DNA of 64,000 bases from Desulfatitalea alkaliphila (GCF_022968795.1 NZ_JALJRB010000006.1:62001-126000); one strand, 5' to 3'; shown: positions 38,166 through 47,601, counted from the first letter of the stretch. Translations and numbers: made by a program. The notes: generated by a model not told the origin, from the sequence alone.

Positions 38166-39467
38166 CTATCGATGGTACAACCCCGCCAGCCGATCCGGCG
38201 ATATACCCAGCAGCAAACCGCCGGCGATGACGGCATTGATCAGGGTGGTGCGTACAATGCCCCGCCGACGCCAGCGGCGGCTCGAGGTGACGGCCGCGCC
38301 GGGCGCCAGGGCGATCCGTCCCGAGGGGGCCAGGCGGCGGGCCAACAGCAAATCTTCGGCAATTGGCACCATTGGAAAGCCCCCCACCCGATCGAACACC
38401 CGCTTGCGCAGAAAGAACCCCTGGTCGCCATAGGGCAATTTCAGCCGGCGGCTGCGCGCGTTGGTCAGCCGGGCGATGGCGTGCATGGCCCAGTGGTCCC
38501 AGTCGGTTTGGAAATGAAAGGCCCCCAATACCACGGCGGGGTCCAGCAAACATTCAAACACGCGCGCGCCGAAATCCCCGGGCAGGCGGGTGTCGGCGTG
38601 CAGAAAGAGCAGTGCGGATCCCTTTGCCAGGTGGGCGCCGGCGTTTTGCTGCACGGCCCGGCCCGGTTCCGCCGTGATGACCGTCGCGCCGGCCGCTTTC
38701 GCTTTGAAAACGGTATCGTCCCGGCTGCCGCCGTCGGCCACGATCACCTCGATATCCGGGGCCATCACTTCAGCCACCGCCGGGCCGATGCGGACCGCTT
38801 CATTCAATGTCGGTATGACGACACTCAAAAAGGGTGCATATCCCTGTCGCCCGCCATGCAAGGCTGCCAGATCCGCCGGCGTGTCGATGTCGTCCATGGG
38901 CGGCAGCAGGGCCAGGGAAAGCCCATGCGCCTGCGCACGCGCCATGGTTTGGGCCAGCACTTCCGGGGTGCCCCATGGGATGCCCGTGAAAACATCCGCT
39001 GCTTTCCGACATCCCACCAACCAGTAACCGCCGTCACGGGCGGGACCCAGCACCAGGTCGTGTCCGGCCAGCGCTTCGAAGGCCATCTCCAAGTGCCGTG
39101 CAGTCATCCGGGGCACATCGGTGCCCAGCAGCACCACCTGCGAAGCGCCCCTGTGCAAACCATCCGCCAAGGCCGCCGCCATTCGCTGACCCAGATCGCC
39201 CTGGACTTGCGGAATCAGCTCAATCCCCTCGCGGCCCAGCCAACGGCGCACCTGCTGCGCCGTGCCGTCGGCATAGACAAACGCGACCGGCGCTAAACGG
39301 GACCCCTTCAAAACGGCCACCGCCCGTTCGGTCCACTGCCGCTGCAACTCGGCGGCCCCCAGCGGCCCCACCACGGGTATCAACCGGGTGTTGGTGCGTC
39401 CCGGCACCGGATACCGGCCGAACAGAATCAATCGGCGTTGGGCATCGACGCCCGGCATGGCCCTCAT
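38166..39467 (-). CDS. Fusion of DUF2064-type (TIGR04282) and family 2 glycosyltransferase (TIGR04283) domains
   Basis: A 433-residue protein. The N-terminal half (about 1-205) looks like the nucleotidyl/glycosyltransferase-like DUF2064 family: LILFGRYPVPGRTNTRL, LLGTDVPRM and LGPARDGGYWLVG. The C-terminal half (about 210-433) is a GT2 enzyme: FLSVVIPTLNEAVRIG, VIVADGGSRDDT, FLHADTRLPG and AEDLLLARRL. These two families are often adjacent genes; here they are one chain. The pathway is unknown, probably a glycolipid or glycosylated small molecule. ATG 39467 follows GGGAAGGGA; an in-frame ATG 9 bases later is possible. Confidence 0.9.
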   Translation of the reverse strand: MRAMPGVDAQRRLILFGRYPVPGRTNTRLIPVVGPLGAAELQRQWTERAVAVLKGSRLAPVAFVYADGTAQQVRRWLGREGIELIPQVQGDLGQRMAAALADGLHRGASQVVLLGTDVPRMTARHLEMAFEALAGHDLVLGPARDGGYWLVGCRKAADVFTGIPWGTPEVLAQTMARAQAHGLSLALLPPMDDIDTPADLAALHGGRQGYAPFLSVVIPTLNEAVRIGPAVAEVMAPDIEVIVADGGSRDDTVFKAKAAGATVITAEPGRAVQQNAGAHLAKGSALLFLHADTRLPGDFGARVFECLLDPAVVLGAFHFQTDWDHWAMHAIARLTNARSRRLKLPYGDQGFFLRKRVFDRVGGFPMVPIAEDLLLARRLAPSGRIALAPGAAVTSSRRWRRRGIVRTTLINAVIAGGLLLGISPDRLAGLYHR

Positions 39468-39560
39468 TCCCTTCCCGGAATCGGTTTGCGGCAACGGTCC
39501 TTCGGGTGCCTTTTTACCATACACCAAGCAAACCCACCAGCCGAGCCCTGCGGGCCAGTT

Positions 39561-39710
39561 TTAAGTTTTAAGTTTTAAGTTTTGATGGTCTCGTAAAAAG
39601 TCGGAATTTTCAATTTTCGACGCTGTAAGTACCTAAATTTATACGATGGCAATTTGCAAAAACACCGTTTTTGGGACTTTTTACGAGGCCATCAAACTTA
39701 AAACTTGAAC
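39561..39710. repeat. MITE-like inverted-repeat element
   Basis: Bases 39581-39602 and 39675-39696 are inverted copies of a 22-base sequence (TTTGATGGTCTCGTAAAAAG with TC; 21 of 22 match). Outside them, TTTTAAG direct repeats on the left are mirrored by CTTAAAAC on the right, extending the symmetry. The core between is AT-rich and codes nothing. The form (about 150 bases, long terminal inverted repeats, no gene) fits a non-autonomous transposable element or a large cruciform. Confidence 0.75.
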
Positions 39711-39753
39711 CTCGCACCACACCCAGTGAAAATCCCCCATCCGCCATTCTTGT

Positions 39754-39782
39754 TTGACTTGGCGCCGTTTTTCTTTTATCAA
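39754..39782 (+). promoter_or_regulatory. Sigma-70 promoter for pabA-pabBC
   Basis: TTGACT (39754-39759) and TATCAA (39777-39782) are spaced by exactly 17 bases. Transcription would start near 39789, leaving a leader of about 110 bases before pabA that contains two hairpins. Confidence 0.65.
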
Positions 39783-39851
39783 TTGTTCAAAATCAGCAAC
39801 AACGCTCCTGCGGCCAACGGCAGGGCGTAAAATGAGTTATGCCATAGGCCC

Positions 39852-39886
39852 AGCCACCCAGACTCATGTCGGGGTGGCTTTTTTTA
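39852..39886 (+). terminator. Leader intrinsic terminator upstream of pabA (candidate attenuator)
   Basis: AGCCACCC (39852-39859) and GGGTGGCT (39872-39879) form an 8-bp stem with a 12-base loop, followed at once by a run of T. It lies in the pabA leader, 15 bases before the start codon, with no rightward gene upstream to terminate, so it is probably regulatory. ATGAGT at 39832-39837 is complementary to ACTCAT (39862-39867) in the loop and could form a competing fold. An earlier hairpin sits at 39803-39827. Confidence 0.7.
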
Positions 39887-39900
39887 ATGGAGGCGACGGC

Positions 39901-40575
39901 ATGCCCATATTACTGGTGATCGACAACTACGACTCTTTTACCTACAACCTAGTGCAGATGTTCCGCCGCTACCCCCTCGATATCCGGGTGGCGCGCAGCG
40001 ATGCCATCGATCCGGTCGAAGTCGCCGCCCTGGCCCCCGATTACATCCTGATCAGCCCGGGCCCCAAGGATCCGGCCCATGCCGGCGTTTCCATGCCCCT
40101 GATACGGCAATGGCATGCCAAAGTGCCCATCCTGGGGGTATGTTTGGGCATGCAGTGCATCAACGAGGTGTTCGGCGGCCGCACCGTGCGGGCCACCCAA
40201 CCGCTGCACGGCAAAACCAGCACCGTGGTGCACGACGGACGAGGGCTGTTCGCCGGCATGCCGTCCCCGTTTCAGGCGGCGCGGTACCACAGCCTGATGG
40301 CGGCCCCTGCGCCGGACGCCCTGCGCCGCCACTTGACCATCACCGCCCGCACCGCCGACGGTACCATCATGGGCTTGGAACACCGGCGCCATCCGCTGTG
40401 CGGGGTGCAATTTCATCCGGAAAGTTTCCTCACCGAGCAAGGTTTCACCCTGGTGGAAAATTTTCTGCAACGCGGACCCTTGAAGGATCTCCATGAATCT
40501 CAAAGCAGTCCCCTCTCCCTTTGCGGATCTTCCGGGCATGGACACCGTGACCGGCGTCCATGCCCGGCCCTTTGA
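39901..40575 (+). CDS. pabA: Aminodeoxychorismate/anthranilate synthase amidotransferase PabA
   Basis: A 224-residue class-I glutamine amidotransferase. The nucleophile is Cys81 (GVCLGMQC), the oxyanion region is ISPGPKDP, and the His-Glu pair is in GVQFHPESF. It supplies ammonia to PabB for p-aminobenzoate (folate) synthesis; alone it could also serve anthranilate synthase. GGAGG at 39890-39894 sets ATG 39901; an in-frame upstream ATG at 39832 lies inside the leader hairpins and lacks a ribosome site. The C-terminus runs about 30 residues past the usual end and overlaps pabB by 83 bases, so the two are tightly coupled. Confidence 0.92.
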   Translation: MPILLVIDNYDSFTYNLVQMFRRYPLDIRVARSDAIDPVEVAALAPDYILISPGPKDPAHAGVSMPLIRQWHAKVPILGVCLGMQCINEVFGGRTVRATQPLHGKTSTVVHDGRGLFAGMPSPFQAARYHSLMAAPAPDALRRHLTITARTADGTIMGLEHRRHPLCGVQFHPESFLTEQGFTLVENFLQRGPLKDLHESQSSPLSLCGSSGHGHRDRRPCPAL

Positions 40576-42775
40576 CCTGCGGGAGCCCTTCGAGGCGTTG
40601 TGCGCCCGCTTCGCCGCCTTGCCGGGCACGGTGGCCTTGCTCAGCGGCGGCGATCTGGACTGCGCGCGGTACCACCTGCTCGGCCTGTGGCCATGGATGG
40701 TCCTGTCCGGCCGCGCCGGCCGGGTGATCCTGAGCGTGGACGGCACCCCGCACCGGATCGACGCGCCGCCCCTGGCCGTGCTGGAGACGTTGCTGGACCG
40801 CTTGCAGTTGCCCACCGGACAGTGGCCGGCACCCATGGCAGCGGGGTTGATGGGCTACCTGGCCTACGACCTCAAGGATGATCTGGAGCGCCTGCCGCGC
40901 ACCAGCGTGGACGACCTTCTCCTGCCCCACATGCTGTTCTTTGCACCGTCGCTGCTGGTCGTGCACGACAAAACCACCGGCGCCACCCGTTTGATGGTCC
41001 CCCTGCGTGCCCGCGCCTCGGAGACCCCGGATCATATCATCGATGGGTTCCGCGCCGCATGCGATGGACCGCCGGCCGAAGCGGCCCCCTTTTGTCTGCC
41101 CGCCGCCGGCCGCCGGGCCAACGTCACACCCGAGGCCTACCAACAGGCCGTGGGACGGGTGATCGACTACATCGCCGCCGGCGATGTTTATCAAGTCAAT
41201 CTTTCCCAGCGCTTCCAGGTGCCCTTCGACGGCGATGCCTACGCCCTGTTTCGCCACCTTTACGCCCGCAACCCGGCCCCCTTTTTCGCCTTCATCCAGG
41301 CCGGCGACCATCAGATCGTCTCCACCTCTCCCGAGCGGTTCGTGCAGCAATCCGGTCGCCGGGTGGAGGCCCGCCCCATCAAGGGCACCCGGCCGCGGGG
41401 GGCCACCGCCGAGGCCGATGCGGCCCTGCGAGCGGAACTGGCCGCCAGCACCAAGGACGATGCCGAGCTTTCCATGATCGTCGACCTGCTGCGCAACGAC
41501 CTGGGCAAGGTGTGCCGGGCCGGCAGCGTACATGTGACCGAGCACAAGCGCATCGAGGCCTATCGGAATGTCTACCACCTGGTCACCCGGGTGGAGGGCG
41601 AGCTGGATAGGGATACAGGGAGTGTCGACCTGATCCGGGCCGCCTTTCCCGGCGGCTCCATCACCGGCTGTCCCAAGGTGCGGGCCATGGAGATCATCGA
41701 CGAGCTGGAGCCCTGCCGCAGGCATCTCTATTGCGGCAGCATCGGCTACATCAGCCTGCACGACACCATGGATCTGTCCATCGCCATCCGCACCGCCATC
41801 ATCACGGGCGGGATCCTCCACTATTCCGCCGGCGGCGGGGTGGTCTACGATTCCGATCCCCGCAGCGAATACGAGGAAACCTTGCACAAGGCCCACACCC
41901 TGCTGACCGCCTGCCAGGCCACGGCGACGGATGCCGTGGATCCCTCCAATGCGGTGGTGTGGTGCAACGGCCGCCTGCAACCCGCCGCCGAAGCCGCCGT
42001 GCCCGTTGCCGACCAGGGACTGCTCTACGGCTACGGCTTTTTCGAAACCCTGCGGGCGGACCATGGCCGTGCGCCCTTGCTGGCGGCCCACCTGGCGCGT
42101 TTCAACGCCACCTGGCGCGCGTTGATGCCCGATCCGCCACCGGATGTCACCTGGGATGCGGTGATCGCCGCGGTGATCGCCGCCAATGGCTTGCAAGTCG
42201 GATGTGCCGCCGTCAAACTGTTGGCCACCCGCGGCAGCCGCGCCGCGGCGCCCTGGGACCACACCCTGCTGGTGACCGCCCGGCCCTACACCCATCGGGC
42301 GGCCGTCCATGAGAGCGGTGGCCTTGCCCTGGGCACTTATCCCCATCCGCGCCAAAGCCCCTTGGCGGATCACAAGACCCTCAACTATCTCTACTATCTG
42401 CAAGCCGGCCAATGGGCCGCGGCCAAGGGCCATGACGAAGCCTTGATCCTCAACCCCGACGGAACGGTTTCGGAGACCAACACCGCCAACCTTTTGCTGA
42501 TCGAAGGCCGGGAGGTGTCGCGTCCCGAATCGCCGGCGGTTTTGCCCGGCGTCATGGCGGCGGCCGTTTGCGACCAACTGGCCCGCTGGGGCTATCGCAT
42601 CCGTTGGCGCCCGGTCCAGCCTTCGGAATTGCACGGTACCGGGCAGCTCCTGGCCGCCAACGCCCTCATGGGCGCAGTGCCGATCCACGCCATCGACGGC
42701 CGCCCAAGGCCCGCAGGCGGGCCGCTGTGGCGTCGCATCAACGACGCCATTCTTCCCGGTTGGGAGGGGGCGTAA
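40493..42775 (+). CDS. pabB: PabB-PabC fusion: aminodeoxychorismate synthase component I and aminodeoxychorismate lyase
   Basis: A 760-residue bifunctional enzyme. Residues about 1-475 are the chorismate-binding component with PIKGTRPRG (295-303; the Lys in this motif is diagnostic of PabB over TrpE), STSPERF, MIVDLLRNDL and SITGCPKVRAMEIIDELEP. Residues about 480-760 are a class IV aminotransferase-like lyase (PabC) with DQGLLYGYGFFETLR and the cofactor lysine in DHKTLNYLYYLQ, plus SETNTANLL. Together with PabA it converts chorismate to p-aminobenzoate in two steps. The start lies within the pabA 3' end. Confidence 0.94.
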   Translation: MNLKAVPSPFADLPGMDTVTGVHARPFDLREPFEALCARFAALPGTVALLSGGDLDCARYHLLGLWPWMVLSGRAGRVILSVDGTPHRIDAPPLAVLETLLDRLQLPTGQWPAPMAAGLMGYLAYDLKDDLERLPRTSVDDLLLPHMLFFAPSLLVVHDKTTGATRLMVPLRARASETPDHIIDGFRAACDGPPAEAAPFCLPAAGRRANVTPEAYQQAVGRVIDYIAAGDVYQVNLSQRFQVPFDGDAYALFRHLYARNPAPFFAFIQAGDHQIVSTSPERFVQQSGRRVEARPIKGTRPRGATAEADAALRAELAASTKDDAELSMIVDLLRNDLGKVCRAGSVHVTEHKRIEAYRNVYHLVTRVEGELDRDTGSVDLIRAAFPGGSITGCPKVRAMEIIDELEPCRRHLYCGSIGYISLHDTMDLSIAIRTAIITGGILHYSAGGGVVYDSDPRSEYEETLHKAHTLLTACQATATDAVDPSNAVVWCNGRLQPAAEAAVPVADQGLLYGYGFFETLRADHGRAPLLAAHLARFNATWRALMPDPPPDVTWDAVIAAVIAANGLQVGCAAVKLLATRGSRAAAPWDHTLLVTARPYTHRAAVHESGGLALGTYPHPRQSPLADHKTLNYLYYLQAGQWAAAKGHDEALILNPDGTVSETNTANLLLIEGREVSRPESPAVLPGVMAAAVCDQLARWGYRIRWRPVQPSELHGTGQLLAANALMGAVPIHAIDGRPRPAGGPLWRRINDAILPGWEGA

Positions 42776-42941
42776 AGCATGTCCATCGACAAACAGCATC
42801 TTGCCGTCGACCGCACGGCATGGTAATTAGCCCGCCGTGTGCAAAACGCTTGCGCGCGTGTTGCGCAGCAACCCATTCGTTCAAAGCCTTCCGCCCTGAC
42901 ATCCCGCCCGGCGGTCACCATGATGCAAAAGGGGATTGAAA

Positions 42942-44300
42942 ATGCCATCGGACGGTTCCTCCCAAGGCAAAGGCATCTCCAGAGATGTTATCCGGCGTAT
43001 CGTGATCTGCGCACTGGTTCTGCTGTTCGGCGTGGTGGTCATGCTGGTCATGGTGGCCTTGAAAAAGCCGCCGGTCGAGGTGGCGGCGGGCGAACAGCCC
43101 TTGCGCGTGGCCGTGATCGAGGCCCGGCCGCGGCAGGTGCCGGTGACCTTGACCGGTTACGGCAGCGTGCGGCCTCTGGAGGTGGTGGCCGTGGCGGCGG
43201 AGGTGAGCGGCAAGGTGGTGGCCATGCATCCCCAACTAAAAGTGGGGGGCATCATTCCCGCCGATGAAGTGCTGTTTGCCATCGATCCGCGGGACTACCA
43301 GACCGCCCTGCTGGAAGCCCGGGCCATGGTCGGGCAGCTGGAGAACAACTTGCTGGCCCTTGAAAAACAGTATGGGTTCGACCGGCAGCGGTTGGTCACC
43401 CTGGAGCGCAACCGGGAGCTGGCGCGCACCGAATACGAACGGGTGCGCGACTTGTTCGCCCGCAACCGGGTCGGGACCCAGGCCGCCGTGGATGGCGCCG
43501 AGCGGGCCTACAACACCATCCGCGATCAGACCGACCAGCTGGTACAGGCCGTGGCCCTCTACCCGGTGCGCATTGCCGAGACCCGCGCCGCCCTGGCGGC
43601 GGCCGAGGCCCGGCAGGCCGCCGCGTTGAACAACCTGGAACGGTGCGAGGTGCGCCTGCCCTTCGAGGGGCGGGTCTCGGACCATGCCATCCAGGTGGGG
43701 CAGTTCGTCAACCGGGGCGTCAATGCCGTCACCCTGGCCAATGACAGCCTGCTGGAGATCCACCTGCCCTTGGACAGCCGCGATGCCCGCCAGTGGCTGC
43801 GCTTCCAGGCCGACGACACGCCCGGCGACAGTGCCTGGTTCGGCTCCCTGGAACCGGTGACGGTCCAAATCCGCTGGACCGAGGATACCGGCGGCCGGGT
43901 GTGGGAAGGCAGTTTGCACCGGGTGGTGCGCTTCAGCGAGGACACCCGCACCCTTACCGTGGCGGCTCGCATCGAAGGATCCCGCGCCCTGCCGGTCCAA
44001 GGCAACGGTTTTCCCTTGGTGGCGGGCATGTTCTGCCAAGTGGACATCCCCGGCCGCACCATGGCCGATGTGGTGCCGCTGCCCCGCTGGGCGGTCAGTT
44101 TCGAGAACACCGTTTATCTGGATGTGGCGGGCCGCTTGAAAACCGTGCCGGTGAGCGTGGCCCGCATCGAAGGCGAGACCGCCTATGTGGCCGAAGGGCT
44201 CGCCCCCGGCGACCGGGTGATCCGCACCCGCCTGGTGGACCCCCTGGAGAACAGCCTGCTGGAGATCGTCGCCGACGACCGGGAGGAGGGCGCTTCGTGA
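42942..44300 (+). CDS. RND efflux membrane-fusion (periplasmic adaptor) protein
   Basis: A 452-residue HlyD/AcrA-type adaptor. One membrane segment is at about 20-42 (IVICALVLLFGVVVMLVMVA). The barrel-sandwich halves (VAAEVSGKVVAMHPQLKVGG and CEVRLPFEGRVSDHAIQVGQ) flank a long coiled-coil hairpin (about 125-230), followed by beta-barrel and membrane-proximal parts. It bridges the inner-membrane pump to an outer-membrane channel; no TolC-type gene is in the window. AAAGGGG lies 7 bases before ATG 42942. It overlaps the pump gene by GTGA. Confidence 0.93.
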   Translation: MPSDGSSQGKGISRDVIRRIVICALVLLFGVVVMLVMVALKKPPVEVAAGEQPLRVAVIEARPRQVPVTLTGYGSVRPLEVVAVAAEVSGKVVAMHPQLKVGGIIPADEVLFAIDPRDYQTALLEARAMVGQLENNLLALEKQYGFDRQRLVTLERNRELARTEYERVRDLFARNRVGTQAAVDGAERAYNTIRDQTDQLVQAVALYPVRIAETRAALAAAEARQAAALNNLERCEVRLPFEGRVSDHAIQVGQFVNRGVNAVTLANDSLLEIHLPLDSRDARQWLRFQADDTPGDSAWFGSLEPVTVQIRWTEDTGGRVWEGSLHRVVRFSEDTRTLTVAARIEGSRALPVQGNGFPLVAGMFCQVDIPGRTMADVVPLPRWAVSFENTVYLDVAGRLKTVPVSVARIEGETAYVAEGLAPGDRVIRTRLVDPLENSLLEIVADDREEGAS

Positions 44301-47300
44301 AAGCCTTGATCACCGCCTTCGCCCGCAACCGGGTGTTCGCCAACATCGTACTGCTGATCCTGTTCGGCGCCGGCGCCTTGGCGGCCTATTCCATGATCCG
44401 GGAGAACTTTCCGGAGTTCTCCCTGGACATGATCACCATCACGGTGGTCTATCCCGGCGCCGACCCCGAGGAGGTGGAAGAGGGGATCAGCCGCAAGATC
44501 GAAACGGCCCTCGAGGGTCTGGAGGGGATCAAGCAGTACACCACCACTTCCATGGAGAACATGGCCACCGCGATGATCGAGGTCCGGGAAGGGCAGGATG
44601 CCGCCGAGCTGCTCAACCGGGTGCGCAGTCGGGTGGAGGCCATCGCCACCTTTCCCCCCGCCGCCGAGCGGCCCATTATCGAAGAAGTGCTGCTGCGGGA
44701 CGTGGTGATGTTTCTCTACCTCACCGGCGAGATGTCCGAGCGGCGGCTCAAGGAGTGGACCGAAAACACCAAGGACGAGATCCAGCTGCTGCCGGAAATC
44801 TCCCAGGTGGAGATCTTCGGCGCCCGGGATTACGAAATCAGCATCGAACTGTCCGAGCCGCGCCTGCGGGAGTATGGCCTGAGCTTGGGCATGGTGGCCG
44901 ATGCCGTGCGCCGCGGCAGCCTCAACCTGGCCGGCGGCACCATCCGCACCCTGGAAGAGGAGATCCGGGTGCGCACCATGGGCCGGCGCTACACCGGCGA
45001 GGAGCTGGCCGACCTGGTGGTGCTGGCCCGCCCCGGCGGGGAGCTGGTCACCCTGGACCGCATCGCCACCATCCGGGACGGCTTCACCGAGGACCCCATC
45101 CGGGCCGCCATCAACGGGGAGCCGGCCAACATGATCTTCATCTACAAAACCAGCGATGAAGACGCCCTGGCCATCTCCCGCAGCGTGCACGCCTTCGTCG
45201 AAGACCGGACGGCGCAACTGCCGCCCGGCAGCCGGATCGCGGTACTTTACGACGGCACCACCGAACTGAAGGCGCGCATCAGCCTGCTGACGCGCAACGG
45301 CATGATCGGCCTGGCCCTGGTCTTCATCCTGCTCTGGCTCTTCATGGACATTCGCCTGAGCTTCTGGAGCGGCATGGGCATCCCGGTTTCCATCGCCGGT
45401 GCCCTGATGATCATGTGGGCCATGGGGATCACCTTGAACATGATCTCGCTCTTCGCCCTGATCATGGTGTTGGGCATCGTGGTGGACAATGCCATCGTGG
45501 TGGGTGAAGCCATCTTCGTCAAACGTCAACAAGGATTGCCGCCGATACAGGCGGCCGTGGAAGGGGTCGGCGAAGTGGGCCTGCCGGTGTTCGCGTCCGC
45601 CGCCACCACCGTGGTGGCCTTCATCCCCCTGATGTACATCGGCGGCATTATGGGCAAATTCATCTTCCAGCTGCCCGTGGTGGTGATCGCCTGCCTGTTG
45701 ATCTCCCTGGTGGAGTGCCTGATCCTGCTGCCGGCCCACCTGAACAACCTGCCCGATCCCAACCGCGCCGATCGCGCCATGGGCGCCCTCAAACGAGGCG
45801 CCAAAACGGTGCGCCTGGCCGTGGTGCGCGGCCTGGAGTGGTTCATGGCGCGCATCTACACGCCGGTGCTGCGCCTGGCATTGCAGTGGCGCTACATCGC
45901 CATGTGCATGGCGATCAGCCTGCTGTTCATCGTACTGGGCATGGTGCGCGGCGGACTGCTCAAGTTCGAAGTGTTCCCCGAGATCGACGGCTATGTCATG
46001 ACCGCCATCGTCCACTTTCCCGACGGCACCCCGGCCGAGGTGACCCACCAGGCCATCGAGCGGATCGAGGCCGCCCTGGAGCGGCTTTCCGAGCAGATTC
46101 CCACCCGCACCGGCGAACCGCTGCTCAAGGACCGCATGGCCCTGGTGGGCCAGACCTTTGAACAGATACCGGCCACCGGTCCTCACGTGGGCAGCGTGCT
46201 GGCCGTGCTGCTGGCGTCGGAACAGCGCGGCGTGCACACCAAGGACCTGATGATCCGCTGGGAACGGGAAGTGGGCGCCATTCCGGGCATCCGTTCGCTC
46301 ACCTTCGAAGGCATGGCCGCCGGACCGCCCGGCGCGCCCATCGAGGTGTGGCTGCAGGGCCACGACATGCCCACCATACTCAGCGCAACCGATGCCTTGA
46401 TGGAGCGGTTGCGGCGCTTCGACGGCGTTTATCAGATCCGGTCGGACTTCTCGCCGGGCAAGAACGAAATCCGCCTGGCGCTCAAGCCCGAAGCCCGCGC
46501 CTTGGGCCTGACGGTGGACGACCTGGCGCGCCAGGTATATGCCGGTTATTTCGGCGAGGAGGCGCTGCGCGTGCAGCGCGGCCGGGACGATGTGCGCGTC
46601 AAGGTGCGCTACACCGAGGCGGAGCGCAGTCGCATATCGGATCTGCCCCAGATGCGCATCCGCACCCGCGAAGGGTACGAAATCCCCCTGCGCTCCGTGG
46701 CCGAGGTGCAGTATGCCGCCGGTTATTCCCGGATCATCCGCACCGACGGCATGCGCCGGGTGGCCGTCAGCGCCGCCGTGGACGGCCAGCGCGCCAACAC
46801 CGCCGAGATCCTGGCCGACCTGCAGCAGCACTTCTTCCCCCAATTGCATCGCGACCATCCCGGCCTCTATGTCTCCGTGCAGGGCGAACAGGAGAAGATG
46901 CGCGAATCCTTCGAGAGCATTTATATCAGCTTTCCCCTGGCCATGATGGGCATCCTGGTGATCATGGCCACCGTGTTCCGCTCGTATGCTCAACCCCTGG
47001 TGATCATGTTCACGGTGCCCTTCGGCATCATCGGCGCCATCGCCGGCCACCTGCTGCTGGGTTACACCCTGACCCTGATGAGCGTCTTCGGCATGGTGGC
47101 CCTGGCCGGCGTGGTGGTCAACAACGCCATCGTGATGATCGAACGGATCAACGAGTACCTGGCCGAAGGCTTCCCCTTCCGCGAGGCGGTGCGCTTGGGC
47201 GCCATGCGCCGCTTTCGGGCCATCCTGCTGACCACCGTGAGCACGGTGTTCGGGTTGACGCCCCTGATTCTGGAAACCGACCTGCAAGCCAAGTTCCTGA

Positions 47301-47518
47301 TCCCCATGGCCATCTCCATCGCCGCCGGGGTGCTCTTCGCCACCGTGCTGACCCTGGTGCTGATTCCCAGCCTGCTGATGATCCTCAACGACCTGCGCCG
47401 CACCGTCCACTGGTTCCGCCACCGCCGGCTGCCCACCCGCGAAGCGGTGGAACCGGCCGCCTTTCGGCGCCTGGAGACGCAAGCGCCGCTATCGGCACCC
47501 GATTCACAGGTCGTATAG
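44297..47518 (+). CDS. RND-family efflux transporter (AcrB/MdtB-like permease)
   Basis: A 1073-residue inner-membrane pump. It shows N-terminal TM1 (FANIVLLILFGAGALAAYSM), a first periplasmic loop with YPGADPEEVEEGISRKIE, and TM2-6 with the proton-relay GIVVDNAIVVGEAIF. A second half repeats the plan (TM7 about residue 535; FGMVALAGVVVNNAIVMIERI near 940). The GTG start at 44297 overlaps the adaptor stop and has GGAGG upstream. The subfamily with short REGQDAAELLNRVR motifs is typical of proteobacterial multidrug or lipid-type exporters; the substrate is unknown. Confidence 0.95.
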   Translation: MKALITAFARNRVFANIVLLILFGAGALAAYSMIRENFPEFSLDMITITVVYPGADPEEVEEGISRKIETALEGLEGIKQYTTTSMENMATAMIEVREGQDAAELLNRVRSRVEAIATFPPAAERPIIEEVLLRDVVMFLYLTGEMSERRLKEWTENTKDEIQLLPEISQVEIFGARDYEISIELSEPRLREYGLSLGMVADAVRRGSLNLAGGTIRTLEEEIRVRTMGRRYTGEELADLVVLARPGGELVTLDRIATIRDGFTEDPIRAAINGEPANMIFIYKTSDEDALAISRSVHAFVEDRTAQLPPGSRIAVLYDGTTELKARISLLTRNGMIGLALVFILLWLFMDIRLSFWSGMGIPVSIAGALMIMWAMGITLNMISLFALIMVLGIVVDNAIVVGEAIFVKRQQGLPPIQAAVEGVGEVGLPVFASAATTVVAFIPLMYIGGIMGKFIFQLPVVVIACLLISLVECLILLPAHLNNLPDPNRADRAMGALKRGAKTVRLAVVRGLEWFMARIYTPVLRLALQWRYIAMCMAISLLFIVLGMVRGGLLKFEVFPEIDGYVMTAIVHFPDGTPAEVTHQAIERIEAALERLSEQIPTRTGEPLLKDRMALVGQTFEQIPATGPHVGSVLAVLLASEQRGVHTKDLMIRWEREVGAIPGIRSLTFEGMAAGPPGAPIEVWLQGHDMPTILSATDALMERLRRFDGVYQIRSDFSPGKNEIRLALKPEARALGLTVDDLARQVYAGYFGEEALRVQRGRDDVRVKVRYTEAERSRISDLPQMRIRTREGYEIPLRSVAEVQYAAGYSRIIRTDGMRRVAVSAAVDGQRANTAEILADLQQHFFPQLHRDHPGLYVSVQGEQEKMRESFESIYISFPLAMMGILVIMATVFRSYAQPLVIMFTVPFGIIGAIAGHLLLGYTLTLMSVFGMVALAGVVVNNAIVMIERINEYLAEGFPFREAVRLGAMRRFRAILLTTVSTVFGLTPLILETDLQAKFLIPMAISIAAGVLFATVLTLVLIPSLLMILNDLRRTVHWFRHRRLPTREAVEPAAFRRLETQAPLSAPDSQVV

Positions 47519-47601
47519 CAGGCAATTCAGCGCATCAATTGACGGGACAACGCCATCTCGGTATACCTATGGCTCTGGTAAGGAAATTGGGGAGTCGGGA
47601 T

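Noticed and set aside
39754-39900. In-frame upstream extension of pabA, or a leader peptide starting at 39832
   Set aside because: The region is a promoter and hairpin leader, with no ribosome site for the upstream ATG, and no run of regulatory amino-acid codons is present.
44183-47482. A very long open frame on the minus strand opposite the RND pump
   Set aside because: It is a mirror of the GC-rich codon pattern of the real gene; its translation is His/Gln/Gly-rich with no domain.
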